Below are positions 62,221-64,000 of a DNA stretch of 64,000 nt, piece by piece. The stretch spans positions 1-64,000 of the forward strand of contig NZ_LJGT01000036.1 in the NCBI RefSeq assembly GCF_001751365.1, written 5' to 3'. The position numbers and the translations under genes were made by a program. Origin of the DNA: Streptomyces abyssalis (lineage in GTDB: Bacteria; Actinomycetota; Actinomycetes; Streptomycetales; Streptomycetaceae). Within the stretch, counting starts at the first letter, position 1, and every line of letters starts with the position of its first letter. Below the pieces are notes generated by a model. It was given only the letters and a program-made list of their open reading frames with translations, ran no database searches and was not told the origin of the DNA.

Positions 62221-63573
62221 CTAGGGCCGGGAACGTTGCCGATACGTTGCGTGCGCTCCCCTGTCCTCTCCGTACGGACGGCGAGGGGCCGGCTCCTGGG
62301 CACTGTCCAGCCCGTAGGCGCGGCGCAGTTCGCGTACGCGCCCGTTCAGGGCCGCCGTGCGCGCCTGCCCGGACTGGCGTCCGGCGAGCAGCGCCTCCCA
62401 CATCTCCAGGTCGTCCTCGCCCCAGGGAGTACGCACCCACTCCTCCAGCAGAACCGGGTCGCGGGACGCCAGCAGGGCGCGGCGCAGCCGGTCCTCCAGC
62501 CGCCTGCGCAGCCGCATGACGCCTGGCGCCTCGGAGAGCGGCAGCAGCGGACCGCGGTACGCCGAGAGCGCGGTGGGCAGGTCGCCCTCCGCCAGGGCCT
62601 CGCCGACGGCGTCGTGGTCGGTGTGCGGGAGGGTGCGCAGCCGGTACGGGCGTGAGTCGAGCAGCGGCCCCAACAGGCCCCGGAGACGGGAGAGTTCGGC
62701 TCGCAGCGTGACGGGCGTGACGGACCGTTCGCCGTAGAGTTCCAGGGCGAGCCGCTCACCGGTGAGGCCCTCGGGGTGCGCGGCGAGCAGCACCATGATC
62801 TCGCTGTGCCGGCGGCCCAGCCGCAGGGGTGCGCCCCCTCCCGTGTCGAGGAGGGCCTCGTCGCAGCCGAGGGCGTTGAGCACGGGCGCACCGCCGGCGG
62901 ACGCGCCGCCCACGGCGGCCTGTGCGGCGAGGAACGCCTCGGCGGCGCGTGCCGTGGCCTGGACGAGCGCGAGGCTCTGCGGTGCCGCGAGGTGGTCGCC
63001 GCCGGTGATGTCGATCGCGCCGATGAGCCGGTGAGTACGCGGATCGTGCACGGGGGCGGCGGCGCACGTCCACGCCTGTACGGGGCGGCAGTAGTGCTCG
63101 GCGGTGAAGATCTGCACGGCGTGGTCGACGGCGAGCGCAGTGCCGGGGGCGTTGGTGCCGATGTAGCGCTCGGACCAGCGGGCGCCCGGCACGAAGTTCA
63201 TCCGCTCGGCATGGCGCTGCACCTGTGAGTGGCCCTCGACCCACAGCATGCGCCCGTTCTCGTCGCAGACGGACAGCAGATGGGCGCCGTCGTCGGCGAC
63301 GGTGCCGAGCAGTTCACGGAAGAGCGGCATGACCCGGGAGAGGGGGTGCGCCGAGCGGTACGCGGCGAGGTCCGCGTCGGCCAGGTCGATGCTGGCCACG
63401 CTCTCCGGTTCGACGGAGGCACCGGCGCAGCGCTGCCAGGACTCGGCCACGACGTTCCGCACCTGTGCGCCGATCGCACCCTCGGTCACGAACTCCTCGT
63501 GCGCGCGGCGTACCTGGCCGGTCCGCTCGGCCGCGTCTGCCCCTGTCTCCAGCGCCAGCCATGGATTATGCAC
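62221..63573 (-). CDS. GAF-domain transcriptional regulator with winged-helix C-terminus
   Basis: A 450-residue regulator. The N-terminal half (ESWQRC, then GAF-like [46 protein letters not shown]) is like the sensory part of AcoR-type activators. No AAA+ sigma-54 domain is present. From about residue 250 a winged-helix region ([42 protein letters not shown]) follows, so it may bind DNA as an independent regulator. It lies upstream of the dehydrogenase on the same strand and is the likely controller of that operon. GTG at 63573 is the best start; no strong ribosome site is seen. Confidence 0.82.
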   Translation of the reverse strand: MHNPWLALETGADAAERTGQVRRAHEEFVTEGAIGAQVRNVVAESWQRCAGASVEPESVASIDLADADLAAYRSAHPLSRVMPLFRELLGTVADDGAHLLSVCDENGRMLWVEGHSQVQRHAERMNFVPGARWSERYIGTNAPGTALAVDHAVQIFTAEHYCRPVQAWTCAAAPVHDPRTHRLIGAIDITGGDHLAAPQSLALVQATARAAEAFLAAQAAVGGASAGGAPVLNALGCDEALLDTGGGAPLRLGRRHSEIMVLLAAHPEGLTGERLALELYGERSVTPVTLRAELSRLRGLLGPLLDSRPYRLRTLPHTDHDAVGEALAEGDLPTALSAYRGPLLPLSEAPGVMRLRRRLEDRLRRALLASRDPVLLEEWVRTPWGEDDLEMWEALLAGRQSGQARTAALNGRVRELRRAYGLDSAQEPAPRRPYGEDRGAHATYRQRSRP

Positions 63574-63663
63574 ACCGTCATCGTGCCGTGCGTCACAGCC
63601 CCAGGCAACGCCGTGGACCCGGACAATCCGACATGGTTCGGGATACTCCCCGGCCCGGCGTAC

Positions 63664-63681
63664 GTGTGCCGCCGCGCACAC
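63664..63681. promoter_or_regulatory. Inverted repeat ahead of the phosphoketolase gene
   Basis: GTGTGC-CGCCGC-GCACAC forms a perfect 6-bp inverted repeat 17 bp upstream of the phosphoketolase ATG, in the 125-bp gap divergent to the GAF regulator gene. It may be an operator for either gene; no regulator is known. Confidence 0.4.
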
Positions 63682-63698
63682 CCTGGTACCCGTCCTCC

Positions 63699-64000
63699 AT
63701 GCACACCCCCTCCTCGCTCTCCGACGCCGAGACCGCACAGCTCGACGCGCACTGGCGCGCCCTGAACTACCTCTCCGCCTGCCAGCTGTATCTGCGGGAG
63801 AATCCGCTGCTCCATGAGCCGCTGCGCCCCGAGCACGTCAAACCGAGGCTGCTCGGTCACTGGGGTTCGGCGCCCGGGCTCGGGCTGGTCTACACCCACC
63901 TCAACAGGGCCATCCGAGAGCACGGCCTGGAAGCCATGTGCGTGTGGGGCCCCGGTCACGGTGCTCCGGCGGTACTGGCGGGGGCGTGGCTGGAGGGCAC
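63699..64000 (+). CDS. Phosphoketolase (XFP), partial at the window edge
   Basis: The first 100 residues match the N-terminus of thiamin-diphosphate-dependent phosphoketolases: YLSACQLYLRENPLL, PEHVKPRLLGHWGSAPGL and GPGHGAPAVLAGAWLEGT. The full enzyme (about 800 residues) cleaves xylulose 5-phosphate or fructose 6-phosphate to acetyl phosphate, and the gene continues beyond position 64000. ATG at 63699; the ribosome site is weak. Its place divergent from the acetaldehyde dehydrogenase regulator suggests a shared C2-metabolism theme. Confidence 0.9.
   Translation, partial: MHTPSSLSDAETAQLDAHWRALNYLSACQLYLRENPLLHEPLRPEHVKPRLLGHWGSAPGLGLVYTHLNRAIREHGLEAMCVWGPGHGAPAVLAGAWLEG

Noticed and set aside
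1..64000. tRNA or rRNA genes
   Set aside because: I looked for the T-loop GGTTCGAATCC-type sequence in the gaps and found none; nearly all of the window is protein-coding.

Overview
The window looks like chromosomal DNA of a Streptomyces or close relative. Base composition is very GC-rich (over 70% by eye) with strong third-position GC bias. GTG and TTG starts are common and genes are packed closely. Several families are typical of the genus: a complete conservon (cvnABCD), an NsdA-like TPR regulator, a DUF397 protein, a Pro/Gln-rich DUF6643-like protein, and one in-frame TTA codon (bldA-type control). I saw no tRNA, rRNA, insertion sequence, prophage or CRISPR array.

Layout. 0-14 kb: central carbon. 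crr-ptsI encode the general PTS proteins EIIA-Glc and Enzyme I. They are followed by a hypothetical protein, acetoacetyl-CoA synthetase, a GH31 protein that has lost its catalytic motifs, a secreted VanX-type D-Ala-D-Ala dipeptidase, an aldehyde dehydrogenase with a perfect palindrome upstream, and glpF-glpK. 13.7-18.5 kb: conservon cvnA-B-C-D and a small membrane protein. 18.6-28 kb: four collinear minus-strand genes, namely a HEAT-repeat protein, a kleisin-like protein, a winged-helix MukE-like protein and a 1597-residue SMC ATPase. This resembles a MukBEF/MksBEF/Wadjet (JetABC) complex without the JetD nuclease and is the most unusual system here. 28-38 kb: a PAS-SpoIIE phosphatase, a Tat-exported GH15 glucoamylase-type enzyme, the NsdA-like regulator divergent from a phosphotransferase-like gene carrying the TTA codon, a secreted amidase and a conserved hypothetical.

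38-47 kb: DUF397, a VOC-fold protein, an alpha/beta hydrolase, a PYROXD2/CrtI-like oxidoreductase, an MgtC-family protein, a hypothetical protein, an APC permease and a tandem GNAT. 47-50 kb: dhaK-dhaL-dhaM, the PEP-dependent dihydroxyacetone kinase. 50-60 kb: a DUF309 protein with an N-terminal zinc ribbon, ferredoxin-type reductase, transaldolase, NUDIX hydrolase, an O-antigen-ligase-like membrane protein, a Glu/Asp racemase-like protein, an HpnB-type glycosyltransferase, a tandem TerD protein, the Pro/Gln-rich protein and a MOSC protein. 60-64 kb: a GAF regulator, an ExaC-type acetaldehyde dehydrogenase and a DUF779 protein form an operon; the window ends inside a phosphoketolase gene.

How genes work together. 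GlpF/GlpK and DhaKLM give two routes for C3 polyols. DhaM is PTS-type and would need Enzyme I (encoded here) and HPr (not encoded here). Transaldolase, phosphoketolase and acetaldehyde dehydrogenase fit sugar-phosphate and C2 metabolism. Strong hairpin terminators separate several convergent gene pairs.
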